Assembly (NCBI GenBank): GCA_028673005.1
Contig: CM054114.1
Location: 11,253,108 to 11,317,107, forward strand
Source of the DNA: Tanypteryx hageni
Lineage: Eukaryota; Arthropoda; Insecta; Odonata; Petaluridae
DNA length: 64,000 nucleotides
Direction: 5' to 3'
The translations under genes were made by a program, and so were the position numbers. Position 1 is the stretch's first letter; each line of letters opens with the position of its first letter. Of this stretch, positions 46,090-59,570 are shown one piece after another. Below the pieces are notes generated by a model. The model was given only the letters and a program-made list of their open reading frames with translations. It made no database searches and had not been told where the DNA came from.

Positions 46090-47060
46090 CCAGTCATCCA
46101 TATTCCGCTTACTCGCTCTCTTAACAATCGGTCCAGAATACCTTCCTTCGATCTCCTTCGCATTCCTCATCTTCCCTAGCCTCCCTAGCCCTCGCTCTCC
46201 AACTCCTCACCCCCGCAAATAATCTCCAAGGCGAGAGAGAGACCCCCCCCCCCCCCACCGCTAGTGTTCCCACCCCCTCCCATTCGTTTGATGGCGCGGC
46301 GCGCGGACCTCTTCAAATCCCTCGCCATATCGCGCCTTCCTCGTTAGACTCCCCGAAGGCTAAACTCATTACCACCGCGTCTAATATGCACCCTTTTGCC
46401 GTCTCCCGTTGATTCACCCCTCCTCCCTCTCCTTCTCCCCCTTTTCCTTCCCCCCTCCTTCGCTCCCCTCCGATCTACCCTCCCCTCCGATCTTCCCTCC
46501 ATTCCTCTCTCTGACTCCTCGTCTCCTTAAACCGCTCGTTCACATCCGATTGTGAAGCGGAACGCTTTCTACCCCTTCACTTCAATCTCTCTCTCTCTCT
46601 CTCTCTCTCTACACCCATCGCACGGCTCTTCTTCCGTTTCTATCTTTTTATACCTTACGCCGTCCAAACTAACACTATATCACCGTCGACTTGCGAGAAA
46701 GGCGTCGTCCTCTCCGCCATAGGCGCCTCTTCTTTCCTATAGCTCCAGCTTTACTACTTTCAACCCCACCCCCTCTCCTTTCTCCACTTCCTATTTTCTC
46801 TCTCCATCCACTCTCAATCTTTCCGTTCCTCCTTTTGTAAAGCTCTCTCGCCCTCTCTCTCTCTCTATCTCCTCCTGTGGCCTCCTTCATTAACCCTTTC
46901 TCGCCCGTTTTACAACCTAACTCTCATCCGAATCCTTCGCATATCTCAGACTCTCATCATATCCTTAGTGTCTCCCTCCCTCTCCCCCCCTTCTCCTTTC
47001 CTCTCTTCCATAGCAACTGGAGATTTGACCCATTCCTGAGAATAGGGTCTGATGGTCTTT
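46090..47060. other. CT island with poly-C
   Basis: Includes 14 C at 46243-46256 and (CT)n at 46588-46610. Frames are composition products. Confidence 0.5.
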
Positions 47061-48240
47061 GGGCGTTTCGCCGAAGCTTAGTAATTGTGCGTTTGCTAAT
47101 CTTTCAATTCTCAAGAGGCACGATTCGATATTTTTGCGTGTGTGAAACTACGGATGCATAATTAGTACATGTATATTCGGGACTTTAAAATGTTAATCCA
47201 GCTCTTGTCCCCCTCTTGCAAATTATTAATGATAATTTTCTCCTTCCACTCTTCACGTCTTTGAGTCCCCGACTGCGTCACTTGATATCGCATGGAGTTT
47301 GACATTACGTGCCATAGATTCTTGTTTCTCTTTCTAAGCTGCAGTTGTTTTCCTGATCTTCTCTCTAGTATCTCTCCTGATTTGCGTGTATTACTTGGTG
47401 GCCAGTGTTTCACACACTACATAAATAAAAACAGTCGGAACGAACAAGATGGAATCGTTCCTTTAGGAGATAATTGTGGCTGTCGATTTGGATCGATTGT
47501 GCATGATGTCTCATTGCGCCTCATCCCATCTTAGAAGAAATGTGCTGACTTTTCGACATTCTTGAGTCATTTATTCTAATCTTGTGCAAAAGACGTGAAA
47601 ATCACCTTTCTTTTTCATATATTAGTATATGTTATAATTTTTATAAAACAAGACAAAATCAACATATCCGACATTAAGCGAAAATGTCCACTTTGACTAT
47701 TGGCTTTCTTTGTCCCAGCCACGAGATTTAGCCACTAGGTTTTTTCTTACATTTCTGCATCTTATAATGACAGTGAAGATGTACAGATCACCTTTTATTT
47801 CCCAATCGTCATATCTTCCATGTGATCAAAAAAGCTACATAATACATAATTTTAACAATTCAAGAAAGATGGAGTAAAATTTCATGTAATTATATCATAA
47901 AATAATTAATAAAACTTTTTTTAACATCCATACATACACCCATACATGAATACGAATATTCTTTCGTATCCTCTCCATATCTCTCCTAACCATCGTTACG
48001 ATATCCCTTTGTTTACGATCATTTCTCTCTCGATTTCCTTTTCGCTCTTGGGACCGATCCATTGCCTTCTCACGCATCTCTCCCACCCTTCAAAGGCCGT
48101 CCATCGGCAAGCGACCCATTATATCACGTTTTGGGACCCTAAGGCGATCTCCGCCCATCTTGATAACACGGAGCCACTTGGATGGAGAGGAGCATTAAGA
48201 CGGACTCCGACAATCGCTTAGTCAATCAAATCGTCCCAGA
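47061..48240. other. Mixed intergenic DNA
   Basis: Nothing recognised. Confidence 0.4.
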
Positions 48241-48253
48241 GATCCATTTACTA

Positions 48254-48370
48254 CAGGAGTTCACAACCTGGTGCTCGCGAGCACCGCTGTGTTCACAACC
48301 TGGTGTGCTGTGCTCTTTGGCAGCCTGACTGGGCTCCACCGTGCTGCTGAAAATCGCGTTTCCTACCACC
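48254..48370. mobile_element. One end of a hAT-like element (candidate)
   Basis: CAGGAGTTCACAACCTGG resembles hAT ends of the CAGxGGTTCxCAACCTGG type. GTTCACAACCTGGTG is repeated 34 bp later (about 48260 and 48294). Between them is a perfect 16-bp palindrome, GGTGCTCGCGAGCACC. No matching right end was found. Confidence 0.35.
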
Positions 48371-51320
48371 AATAATTAAATTTGCTCGGTTCATTTCTTT
48401 ATATTTGTGGAAATTAGCAAAAGTTTTCTAATAAAAATACTATCTCGTATTTTTATTTTTATTAACACTGTATTACTTTTGATAATTAATTATGAGGCTA
48501 AATTTGGGTGAATTTTCATTTTAGTAAGATACCTGAATTTTTTTTCGAAAAATGCGAAAATTCAAATGAGTATAATTTTATTATTGCATTTTAATTTTCG
48601 CAATTGATTTAAAACCCTACAATTTTGACTAATTTTATAATGTTTTAAAACACAATGAATGACACATTTTGTTGCTGTTTATATATTTGCTTATTGAAGA
48701 CAATGCCCCTAGAAGCATGGCGTTCGGCCTAAGTTCCCCATAGACCTCTTTACTCAAGCTAGCAGCCACCTGGCCTTCAGGAAACACTCTCCTACCCCAT
48801 CCCACCCCTTACTCCCACCCCCTTAACAAAACACGGCTATCTTATCCCAAGATAACTAAGGAAACACGGGGGCCTCTCGCAATATTATCACGAGGGTGAG
48901 ACGCAATGACGAGCGCGAGGAATCATCAAAACCCTTTCCGAGGAAACATAAGCCCACAAAAAACGTACTTCCTGCGCTCAAATCGATCGATGCTCTTTTC
49001 TTTTTTTCGGTCAAAAGGAGAGGAAAGGAAAGGAATAGGCGGACGGAGAGGTAAAGGGTTACGAGGCAACGCCTATGCGAGATGACGTCATCTGGCCAAA
49101 TAAGTGTCCACGCCCTTTTTCGATGCGAGAAAGGGTTGAGATGGAGTGAGATTGGAAAGAGGGGTCGTAAGGGAGGAGTGGGGGTGAGGGAAAGAGAGAG
49201 AGAGAGGCGGAGGGGAGGGAGTAGGAAATGGCTCATGATCCATAAAGAAGGCGAGAGGAGAGCAGAGAAGGGAGGAAGAGTGAGAGGGAGGGGTGAGGCG
49301 AGAGAGTTATCAGCAGGGAAGGGCAAGTGAGGGATGAGAAGAACGTTAGAAGGAGTGGGTGGGGTTGGGGATGCCAAGTAAGTGGAAGAAGGGACGGAGG
49401 AAGAGGTGCGAAGAGGTGAGAGGAAAAGAGGGGCAGTAGGAGAGAGAGAGAGAGGAGGTTGGCGGAGAAGAGAACTGGCGACGATAGCTCCGGATAAAGG
49501 AGATTCGACGCGGAGGAGTCGCCTGTCTATTAGTTTGCACGCGGAGGTAAAATATGCCAGTTCGTATTCATCCAACGGCAACGACCATTTTTCTAAAAAT
49601 ATAAAGTTTGCTTTAATTTGAACTTCTCCTCGTGAAAAATATTTAGTTCTTTTGTAAATTAAGCTAAGAATCATATTTTTATTTGCGTTATTTGGCTTAA
49701 TCAAAAGCGTGCTGAGCATGGCTAACCGATTTGCTAATTGGGATAAAAATCTTGAATACCAGTTGCATCTCTTGGTAAAATATCATGTCAAGATGCATGG
49801 AAAATTTCTTCATATAACAATAGCGAATTTTTATATATTCAATACAGTATGCATAGTATACGTGTGTTTGTGTGTGCATATTAATAATGTTATTAGCTGT
49901 TTATCCTTTGTGAATGATTACGCATTATCTTTAACTTTTAAATGGAACTTGGGATTTAAAAGTAAAACTCTTTCGTGTTGGTGAAAGAGACCTCGATATT
50001 AAATCTTTGATCGGTCTGAGACATCAAATCAAACGGTAAAGATACTATTAAGCGCAGATGAATGAATTGCACAATTTTATAATATGATATTCTTAATGGG
50101 TTTCTTCGTTTTTTGTATTAGAAAATTAACTTGACGCATTCGTACGATGCAGAGAATGTAGATAATTAGAGGGATCTTGAGTTAGAGGGAAGATTGGATC
50201 GGTAGAGGAAAACTATTCTACAAAACTACTAAATTGTGATAATAGTAGCAAATTATATCCCGGAATTGAAGCTAAGAAGCGTTTAGAAATGATCAAATGA
50301 TTGCTTTTTGGATATCAGTGGCTAAGGTGGTCGGATTTAAAAAAAAAATTTATTCTCAAGCTTATATTTATGTAAGAATTCAAGCAGCAGCCAGAGTGAT
50401 ACAGTTACGCGAATACAGAGGGAATGACGTATACAGCGAGAGTAACCTCATTTCCTCTAAATGAGCTAAAATTCGAGTGTTGGAGAATGTGCAGCTTATT
50501 GATAAAAACAAGTTTCTAGAATTGATCCCATAATGTTTTCGTCCCTAGAGGCAATCAGAAAGAGCGGACTTTCGTAAGCCATGGAGGGCCGTGCGCACCC
50601 CTGCGACCATTTCGGCGATGAGATAATGACGCGACTTATCCCCTTGGTGATCCGCGTCTTCAAGATAAGATAAAATGGGAGGAAGATAGTCCGGAGGGCA
50701 TGTACCCATAATTCGAGTTCCACTCCCAAACCACCTCCCCAGAACTCTCTTCCCAACCCACATCCCCTCTAATTCCACCCCACATCCTCCCGCCCTTATT
50801 CCGCAGAGAAAGCATGAATATTAATACAAAGCGTGATCTGGGAACGCCTCCGTAAAGGAGAGTGGTCAAAATGGAGAGAGAGAGGGATGGAGAGGTGAGG
50901 TTGATAGGGAGGTAGGAGGTTATGAGAGAGAGAGAGAAGAGCCGAAGAGAGAAAGACACGTTTCAAAAAGAGGAAAAGAGAGACGAATAACTAGTAAGGA
51001 AGAGATACAAGACGGAATATATGAGAGAGGGTAAAGAGAGGAGATGAGGAAGGAGGTTAGGAGGGAGAAAATGATAACATGGATATCCAGGACACAGAGG
51101 ATAACCTTTTGAATTTTGAATAATATTCTTTTCATTTACAAGATTATTATAAACATTGAGGAAATTTCAATTCGGGTGAAATTTAAAAAACGAAAGACCC
51201 TAAATAAATTTTTGAATTAAAAAGAAAAACCTTATCCCGAATCTTATGCAACCCTCGAAACTCATACAAAATAACTGCGTGTATTCAACTCGCGAAAAGT
51301 AGTTTCTAATTGCTGCAGTA
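48371..51320. other. AT-rich DNA with GA islands
   Basis: 48960-49500 and 50860-51070 are purine-rich on the plus strand. The 287-residue minus frame 48856-49719 is Ser/Leu/Pro-rich from that tract. No gene is supported. Confidence 0.45.
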
Positions 51321-51324
51321 GAAG

Positions 51325-51990
51325 TTGCAATGATAGAAGAAGAGGGAGTGACAGAGAGCGGGAGAGGGAGAGAGAGCGAGAGTGAAGAGAGAGAGGAAGA
51401 GAGAAGGAGAGAGAGGGAGAGAGAGAGAAGAGAGAGAAATAGAAAAGGAGAGAGGAGGGAGAGGGAGAGGAAGAGAAAAGGAGAGAGAGGGAGGAAGAAA
51501 GGGAGGAAGAGAGGGAGAGAGAGGGGGAGAGAGAGGGGGGAGAGAGAGGGAGAGACGGAGAGAGGAAGAGAAAAAGAGAGAAAGGGGGAAGGAGGGAGGG
51601 AGAGAGAGGGAGAGAGGGGAGGGAGAGAGAGGTGGAGAGAGAGGGGGAGAGAGGGGGGATGGGGGAGGGAGAGGGAGAGAGAGAGGGAGATAGAAAGGGA
51701 GAGAGATCGAGAGTGAGAGAGAGCGAGAGAGAGAGAGGGAGAGAGAGGGGGGGAGAGAAAGAGAAAGGGAGAGAGAGGGGGGAGAGAGAGGGAAAGAGAG
51801 AGAGAGGAGAGAGAGAGCGGGAGAGAGAGCGAGAGAGAGCGAGAGAGAGAGGGAGGGAGAGAGGGAGAGAGAGGGGCGAGAGAAAGAGAGAGGGAGAGAG
51901 AGGGGGGAGAGAGAGGGAAAGAGAGAGAGAGGGAGAGAGAGAGGAGAGAGAGAGAGCGGGAGAGAGAGGGGAGTGAGTGCGAGGAAAAAA
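51325..51990. repeat. Long (GAGAGG/GGGAGA) purine tract
   Basis: About 660 bp are almost purely purine on the plus strand, in irregular GAGAGAGGGAGA units. Such mirror-like purine tracts can form triplex DNA. Frames of 246 and 270 residues on the minus strand (SLSPSL-type) come from the repeat. Confidence 0.95.
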
Positions 51991-52335
51991 AGTAAAGGAC
52001 AATCGTGGATAGAGGGGAGGTATTGTTTAAAAAAGAGGGAAAGTGTGCAATGTCTGGGAATAAAAGAGGCAGGGAGAAAATGGAGAGTAGGAGAGGAGAG
52101 GGAGGGGGGTGGTGACATAGAGAGAGGGGGATAGAGGGACGGTGTGGAACCGGAGATAGAGAGATGGCAGTCTTCCTTATCTCACACCTTCCATCTGCTC
52201 GAGGAATGGAGGGGCGTAGTCCTTAATACACATCTGTGGCGACTGCTGTCCATGAGGGACTTGAGTTTTGGAGGGAGAGATGGAGCTGTTGGAGGGGAGA
52301 GAAAAGGGGAGATGGAGAGAGAGTGGCGGGAGTCA

Positions 52336-52605
<270 letters not shown>

Positions 52606-52852
52606 CGCAGGGGCCTGCTTATCGAGAAAGGAGAAAGGGGGAAGCGGCAGGGCGGAAGACCTTATATAGAGCAGCACAACATGCTTTCTGCTTTTGTAAT
52701 TGACTAATGTACTTTCCTTGCCATTTAACAAATATGTGGGTAAATTTTTCGGAACTTATTCTCAAAAATCTCCTTTGCTCTTTCAATCGTTCGGGATGGA
52801 TCAAATTTTATCACTAAAGTCACATCAATGATTTCGCCGAAAGTAAATTTAA

Positions 52853-53358
52853 CCCATTTCTGCCTAGCGTGACATATATGTTACATTTTTATCTTTCTCG
52901 ATACTAGAAGAAACGTATCATAATAAATTAGGTTCAGACAAGTCATTTTTCAACTATGTCTATTGCGCTTAATGCTTCAGCTGTTTTGGCATTCCTGCAG
53001 TTAACTGCATTGTACTGGTTAATGTTTGAAAAAACTTGCAGTAGTTCTACAGAAGCGATGGAACGAGTAAAAACATGTTTTTTTCAAGATTATTGGTTTG
53101 AATTTTGATGAAAATTATATCTTGGTGGCAAATAAATAATATTTCAATCCTAGTAAATAATTTTGAGTAACTATTAAAGTAATAAATGCACGGCTGATGT
53201 GATTATTTGAGTGGATGACATGTATGTCACATCCTCTATACCGAAAATGGAATATTGCAATTCTTGCTTAATGTATAAAATATGATTATTGGTTCATTAT
53301 AAACAAATGTATACTAAAAAATTTATTTTTAATAATAAATAATAATTCACCAGATGGG
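52853..53358. mobile_element. piggyBac-type MITE flanked by TTAA (506 bp)
   Basis: TTAA (52849-52852) is followed by CCCATTTCTGCCTAG. At the right, CAGATGGG is followed by TTAA (53359-53362). The ends are short inverted repeats (CCCAT..CTG against CAG..ATGGG), and TTAA is the piggyBac target. Subterminal palindromes GTGACATATATGTTAC (52869-52884) and ATGACATGTATGTCAC (53215-53230) are inverted relatives. It has no coding capacity. Confidence 0.82.
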
Positions 53359-53362
53359 TTAA

Positions 53363-54350
53363 AATATAGGAATTCCGATTTACCCCCTTCGCTGCAGTTG
53401 AGACGAAATGAGAACCCACGGACACATCCCGACGAACGGCCATTCGATAGCAGACGAACGGGTTCCGCGTAATTAGTTCCCTTCTCTTTCCTCATTGTGT
53501 ACCGAACGCTGGCGTAATTATTCGCCCTCACGCGAAGGCGACGTGTAATATCTTCCACAGCGTATCATCCGTCCTTATCACGCTCTCATATTTACTATTA
53601 ACGTATTTTTTCTCCGTCCGGGTTCCTTTTACTTAGGAGCAACTGGTGGGAGGGGAATTCCGCGTGTTTATCCCTCAAATAAAGAATCGAACTGAGGAGG
53701 GTCGGCGTGTTTTATTGCACGTCGACACGCTATCACGACCTCTAAGTGGAGGTTGTTTTCTCTCTTTCTCTCTCTATTTCCCCCTCCCTTCCTCCTTCGA
53801 TGCTCGCGTGTCGCTTATTTTATCGAGTTTACGTATCTCGATAATAGTTGCTTTGCCGGTGTAAGTGTCCATCTTGGTTTCTTTATGGGAGTGCATTCCT
53901 TTTTTTTGAGCTCATAAAATGCATGCCAATATTGTTGATCGGTATTTCCTTTAGAAATACAAATGTATATCATCCAAATGAAATCATTCCCATTAAATTC
54001 AGCTTCACAAAAAGGTGCATATCATAGCTTGAAAATTTTTAGGCGCAAAACAATGTATTTCTTCAAAAAAGCGCGAGAAATTTTAGTCCCCATCCGGACC
54101 AAAATACATATTTAGAAATATAAGGGGCAGATGCACTCACTCGTTGTTGGTAAAGGACGCAGTTTTTTAGGTAGAAATATTTTCAAGATGATTTTTTTTT
54201 CTGATGCCGTTTTAGAATTTCTGGATAATTTTCCTCTTTTAGCTAGTTGGTCCATCCATTGCACTTTTATTCTCATTAATTCCTTATGCTTCGTTCTCCA
54301 TTAAATTTAACAGAATTGATTGCTAAACTTAGGAGATCGAACTAAAAGAT
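53363..54350. other. GC-richer block then AT-rich DNA
   Basis: 53380-53870 is CpG-containing. Nothing coding is recognised. Confidence 0.4.
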
Positions 54351-54356
54351 AAAAAT

Positions 54357-54441
54357 TTATTCATATTAAATACACACTTAGTACTTTTCAACAATTTCCA
54401 AAATTGTGGAAAAGTACTAAGTGTGTATTTAATATGAATAA
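54357..54441. repeat. 85-bp near-perfect palindrome (hairpin)
   Basis: Arms 54357-54389 and 54409-54441 are perfect reverse complements over 33 bp. One A/G mismatch (54390/54408) separates them from a further 7-bp stem ACAATTT/AAATTGT closed by the loop CCA. The total is 40 paired positions in an 85-bp block. Its size suits a hairpin RNA precursor or a cruciform. No promoter or Drosha-type mismatch pattern is evident. Confidence 0.95.
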
Positions 54442-55640
54442 CATCACCTACTTCCGGGAAGTAACACCTGACTCGATTAATTACAGAAAAATGTTTAGTT
54501 TGATATTTTTTCTTCCATTCACTTCCCAAGGAAGACCTGATGCGAATCGCAGTTCATTAATTCACAAATGACAAAATAAATTTCCTGTTTTGCAAAATAG
54601 TTATCCGAGGCACAGGAGACTGTCATTCGCACGAAACCTCTACATAGAGTTCAATCTTTCTGCCTTATATGTATCTTACACGTAACACTCTGTTTGATGG
54701 ATTCACACGATTACACTTCCATTCTTAGTGAATTTAATTTCCTTTTTTCCTTTCCTATAACACGCTTTGTCACCAGAGTTAACTTTCCTATTTCCAATTC
54801 TTATACAATATTTCTCCATTCCAGTGATCTGTTTGTGCAAATCTTTTCGATAACATCATATGCATACATTTTTTGCCTGCAAGTTGGCGAAAGTTCATCC
54901 ACCAAAATGGATTTTTATGAAAAGTAGCGAAAACTGTAAATATTTTCATTTATTTTATTCATTATAATAAATAGAATATTATAATGCGTGCGGAAAATTT
55001 TCTAGGCATCTCGCAAGATTAGGAGTCTCCAGGTTTTATCCAGGAAAAGCTATTACCGATAAAAACAATCCTCTTGGAACAGAACGATGAATTCGGTTAT
55101 TTATTAATTTATAGAAAAAATGCTTGAGTTGGACGTAAAGTGAACCGCTTTGTTTTTTTTACCCTATTCATTTCCTATTATAATAAAAGCCTTTGAATGT
55201 TATTCTGTCACGCTGACGTCCTTAAGCACAACCACATTGTTGCTATTATCGTGGGTTTGTGCATGTTAAGGTGGAAATCCGCAATTGACTAGTATTCATA
55301 ATGACCAGCTATTATCAATATTGGCCTAATCGATAGATCACTGTCTGCGATATCTATTATAGAAAAACTATTACGGACATTGGTTGGTCTTTACCAGTAA
55401 TATGCAGGCGGCCAAAGTTAAATTTTTAAATTTTAAATTTTCGAGCGTAGTTAACTCTAAAGCACTTTCTCTACAATCGCGTCATACACAAAAAGGCGTC
55501 GGAATCGACCCAGGAATCTCAAGTCACCTAGCAAAGGTGACTTGAATTGATTTGGGCTGAGAACTTTGCCTGGTTAAACCAAGCCAATATTAATATTGCT
55601 CAGTCAAACCAATAATTCTGGATTTTTGCGCTATTTTAAT
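54442..55640. other. AT-rich intergenic DNA
   Basis: Nothing recognised. Confidence 0.4.
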
Positions 55641-55759
55641 ACGATATGAGTTTCACTTTGGCGTCTGTCCTATCGTCTGTCCACTTGCTTAATTAGAAAC
55701 AAGTATGGAAAGGTGTACTCCATATCGGACTACACAGAGTATCCAAATGCGTTCTTTGA

Positions 55760-56335
55760 TCACGACAAATTTTAGTAAAAATGCCCAATACCAAATTTCA
55801 ACAAAACACATCCTGCGGTTCCCGGGTTGAAACGTACGTTGTAAACTAAAAGTAGGTCTTCATGTAAAGTGGCCGTAATTATTGTCCGATTTTAACTAAA
55901 ATTGAAATTGTTCAACAAATTTTAGTAAAACTCCCTCATACCAAATTTCATCAAAATACGTTTTGCGGTTCCGGAGTTGAAACAGGTACGTTGTAAACAA
56001 CATATAGGTATTCATGTAAAGTGGTCGTAATTGTTGTCCGATTTTAACTAAAATTTGAATCAATAGACCAATTTTACTAAAACTTCCCAATAGGAAATTT
56101 CATCAAAATACATCAAGCGGTTCCCGAGATAAAACAAAGGAACATCGTAAATTACATGTAGGTATTCATGTAAAGTGGTCTTAAATGTTTTTCGATTTTA
56201 ACCAAAATTGTGATCGATCGACCAATTTTAGCTTAACTCTCCAATACCAAAAATTTCATCTATATACGTCCAGCGGTTCCCGAGTTGTAGCATATGGACG
56301 GACGGAAACGTTCACTTTGTGCAAAAAACGCTAAA
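55760..56335 (+). repeat. Tandem repeat of about 150 bp, 3.5 copies
   Basis: The ATTTCA landmark of each unit ends at 55800, 55950, 56102 and 56258, giving periods of 150, 152 and 156. Each unit holds ACCAATTTTAGTAAAAC, CCAAATTTCATCAAAATACG, a GCGGTTCCCGAG box, GTATTCATGTAAAGTGG and GTCCGATTTTAACTAAAAT. The last unit passes into a GGACGGACGG run and an ACGCTAAAAA end. A GTTTCACTTTGGCGTCTGTC box lies 100 bp upstream at 55650. Confidence 0.92.
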
Positions 56336-57700
56336 AATCAATGAAAAACCAAAAATTAAAACAATCTTAGTAGCAATTGAAGTAAACAATATCTACAAAA
56401 AAACGTATAATTTCCTTTTGTGAGCACACAGAACATAGTAAATGGAAGGATATGGATTATCTACGACAAAGTAATGAACTTAAATTGTATGTTAATTTCC
56501 CTTTAGTGCGCACAAAGCACTTTCTAAGTGGAAAAGAATGGACAGTTTACGACGGAAGAATGAAATTAGGCGTAAAAATTACCTAACAATTACTCGAGTG
56601 AGGCATATTTGACATAATTTTCTATTGTTTTACTTTTATCTCCAAGGATATAAAAATTGCAAAGCTGAAACTATGACTATACATTACCTTATTTACGTCA
56701 CTTATTCTTGAAAAGTTTCAGTTTTGAAAACTTTACAGAGGCGGATAGGAAAAGGTTCCAAATTTTAGTACAAAATTCACTGCGTTCTGAACAGAACGCC
56801 ATTTTGGTAGTATCAATATTCCAAGAAGTATATTTTTATGTAAAATATGTTTATGCAGAAAGATGATGCGAGATACAACGTTAATTTAGCAAATAAGCCT
56901 CTCTCGTTTAAGCGCTAACCTAACCTTCACGTAGTACGTGATGGTTTTTTAATTATCTCCGAATGAATAAAAGATTGAAAGATGAAATTTGCAAGCTACA
57001 CTTCCACATAGCTGCCACTTACAAACGAGACTCTAGTGATGAAATATGTGATAGTATAACTGCATAAAAATAAATTAAGCTAAATTGACGCATGTAACAG
57101 TTGATTCTAAATTATCCAAAGTTCTGGGAAAAATCATCATAACAAATAAAATACAAAACATTGACAAATTTAATAATAAAAGAAAAACGCGCTAATATTA
57201 TCCATGTTAATTGTTTTATTTGTTTTTCTGGTTAACCTGCCTCTTGGACTGTTGACATGGTTGACAATCGACTTCCTTTTATTTCTGACATTGGCCAAAT
57301 AACACAATCAGTATTGATAATGGCCGCCCATTATTACTACTGGGCAGATTTCGAACTTCTTCTATAAAATGTATAGCAAATTTCATTTGCACATGGGACT
57401 GCAATTAGTTAAACTAAATATGTGGCGTAGAATGCTATTTCTTGTTTTTTATAGATTGCAGTTGTCTAAATGAGCGTATTTGTGTACTGTTTAGATGCGC
57501 GTTAATAGTATGGTTATTAGCGTAACGGAAAAATAAGTTCATTGGAATTGAAAAAATTTACAAATTGTAGCATTTATATAATGTTTACACTTAGCCACAG
57601 ATTTGTGTATTTCCGTTGCTATTTTGAATTAACGCATAAATATGGCAGACACCTTGAAGTGTTTTAATTTTAACTTAATGCCTCATTCTTGTCTACCAGT
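56336..57700. other. AT-rich intergenic DNA
   Basis: Nothing recognised. Confidence 0.4.
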
Positions 57701-57710
57701 CATTAGGTGC

Positions 57711-57806
57711 GTTTCACTTTCAGCATGAGCGTGTATCAACTTCGGTCTGTCCATCTGTCCGTTCGTCCGTCCGTCCGTCTGTCCGTCCGTCTGTCCGTCC
57801 GCCCGC
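57711..57806. repeat. GTTTCACTTT box with (GTCC/GTCT)n run
   Basis: GTTTCACTTTCAGC at 57711 is followed by about 50 bp of CCGTCCGTCTGTC-type tetranucleotides (57750-57800). The arrangement parallels 55650, where the same box precedes GTCTGTCC repeats. Confidence 0.75.
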
Positions 57807-59570
57807 ATGTTCGTTCTCTGCTTCTACAAAACGGATTTTTATGAAATTTAATATTAAGGACTTACAGTATAAGACAAAAAGAAAATCGCATAAACGAATC
57901 ACGTAAGTCAATTAGGGGTACCACTTTACTGGTGACAAAAAATAAACTTTCCGTCATATCTCGTAAAGTACTGGTTACATCAAAATAGTTTTCAAATAAC
58001 ACTTGTACAACTAGTCGAGTATTTCTTTTTCCATGCATTTTTATCGTAGGAGTAGTCGTTATCAAGAAAACTAAACAAGAAAGTCTTAATTCGAGTTAGC
58101 TTGAAAATTTCTTGCATGGTTATTTCATTATTGTTGCTAAAATAAATAAACAATATTAAGTTCAAAAGCTTTTACATAATCATTTCTTTCAAATACTCCA
58201 TTGCACTAAACGCGCTAATTTGTGATACATGGTACATTTTTCTAACTTGTTTTTACGGGCAATCACATTGGTTAAGATGTTTTTCTCTTATTTTAATCCA
58301 GATGAGCCACCCAAGTCTCCTTCTAGTTAGTATATACTATTATAATAATCTTGACGACGGACGAATCCTCTCAACCCTTTTCCACCCGTCCCTTTGATCG
58401 GGAACACAGGAAATTAGAAGTGGCGGTGGACTATGAGGCGACTGTGGAGGGAGGACAGCTAGAGGGGGGAGCTTCGTCTCCTGTAGGTACACAGCTCCGT
58501 AACCTTACACCTAATACCCTTTCGAGGCCAAATGTGTGCGTTGTCTCCAAGCAAACAAGGTGCGACTCCACATAGGATAGCCCGCTCTCACGAGGAAAGC
58601 TGGACAATAAAAGGAGCAGCATTCTGTCTTTTTGTTGGACGAGAGAATAGTGAATTCATCACAGTTAAGAGGAGTATTTCATAAAATTTATAATGCTTTT
58701 CCGCCTGTTTTAATTGGGCCTTACTCTTATATATTGAGCAAAGACTTCCTTATAATTATAAGAAACTGGAAGGATGCAATGACAGCCCATACTCCTAAAT
58801 AATCTCTTGAAAAAATACGTTAAAATGGATGATATATGGTAAAACCACATTGCATTATAGATAAGACGTTGAATTATTTGTCGAACCATTTCCATAATAG
58901 AACTCTTTTGATTTTGAGAGTAAAAAGAAATTGTATATTATTGCTCTACAAGATTTTCGGTAAATATATTTCAGTTTAGTGGATATTATGAAAGATAACA
59001 CAGTTAATGTTTTTATCTCTATATAATGTCTAACTTGAAAATTTGAATAGCATAATAAGTCATTTTGGTATTGAATCGAAAGTACATAATTTGATTGAAA
59101 TGGGAAACGCCTGCAACCCGAAAAATGGACTGAACTAATCTTAATAGGCGCTCGCATTCTTAAATGAACGAACTCGTAAGCCATGGCTGAAAAGCGATTA
59201 AGCACTCTAATTATAATTATCATCAAGAGAACGAAACGTAATCGGCCATTTTATTAATATTAAGGTATTTGTTATAAATAATTTTATAAAGAAGCATTTG
59301 ATAAGTTAAAATTACATTTTCATAATTTTTCATTTTAAAACCTTAGGAATATTATTCCAAATATATCAGTTTTGTCGACCAACAAGCAATGTATCCAGAA
59401 TAAAACATTTTTACCCAAAAAAATTTCAATTAATTCAAGAATTGAAGATTGGAATTCGATCAATTTTATTAAAGTTAAAATATAGCAGCTTCTATACATT
59501 TATATACTAACTATATTTTCTAATTCAGTTTCATGAGAGAAAATAAGCGGTAATATCACATCCGGCGTCC
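57807..59570. other. AT-rich intergenic DNA
   Basis: Nothing recognised. Confidence 0.4.

Noticed and set aside
48856..49719. 287-residue minus frame
   Set aside because: Ser/Pro/Leu-rich product of a GA-rich tract, with an overlapping Gly/Arg/Glu frame on the other strand and no domain.
51262..52118. 246- and 270-residue minus frames
   Set aside because: Pure products of the long GA tract.
55760..56335. CRISPR array
   Set aside because: The units are diverged 150-bp tandem repeats without spacers, in animal DNA.
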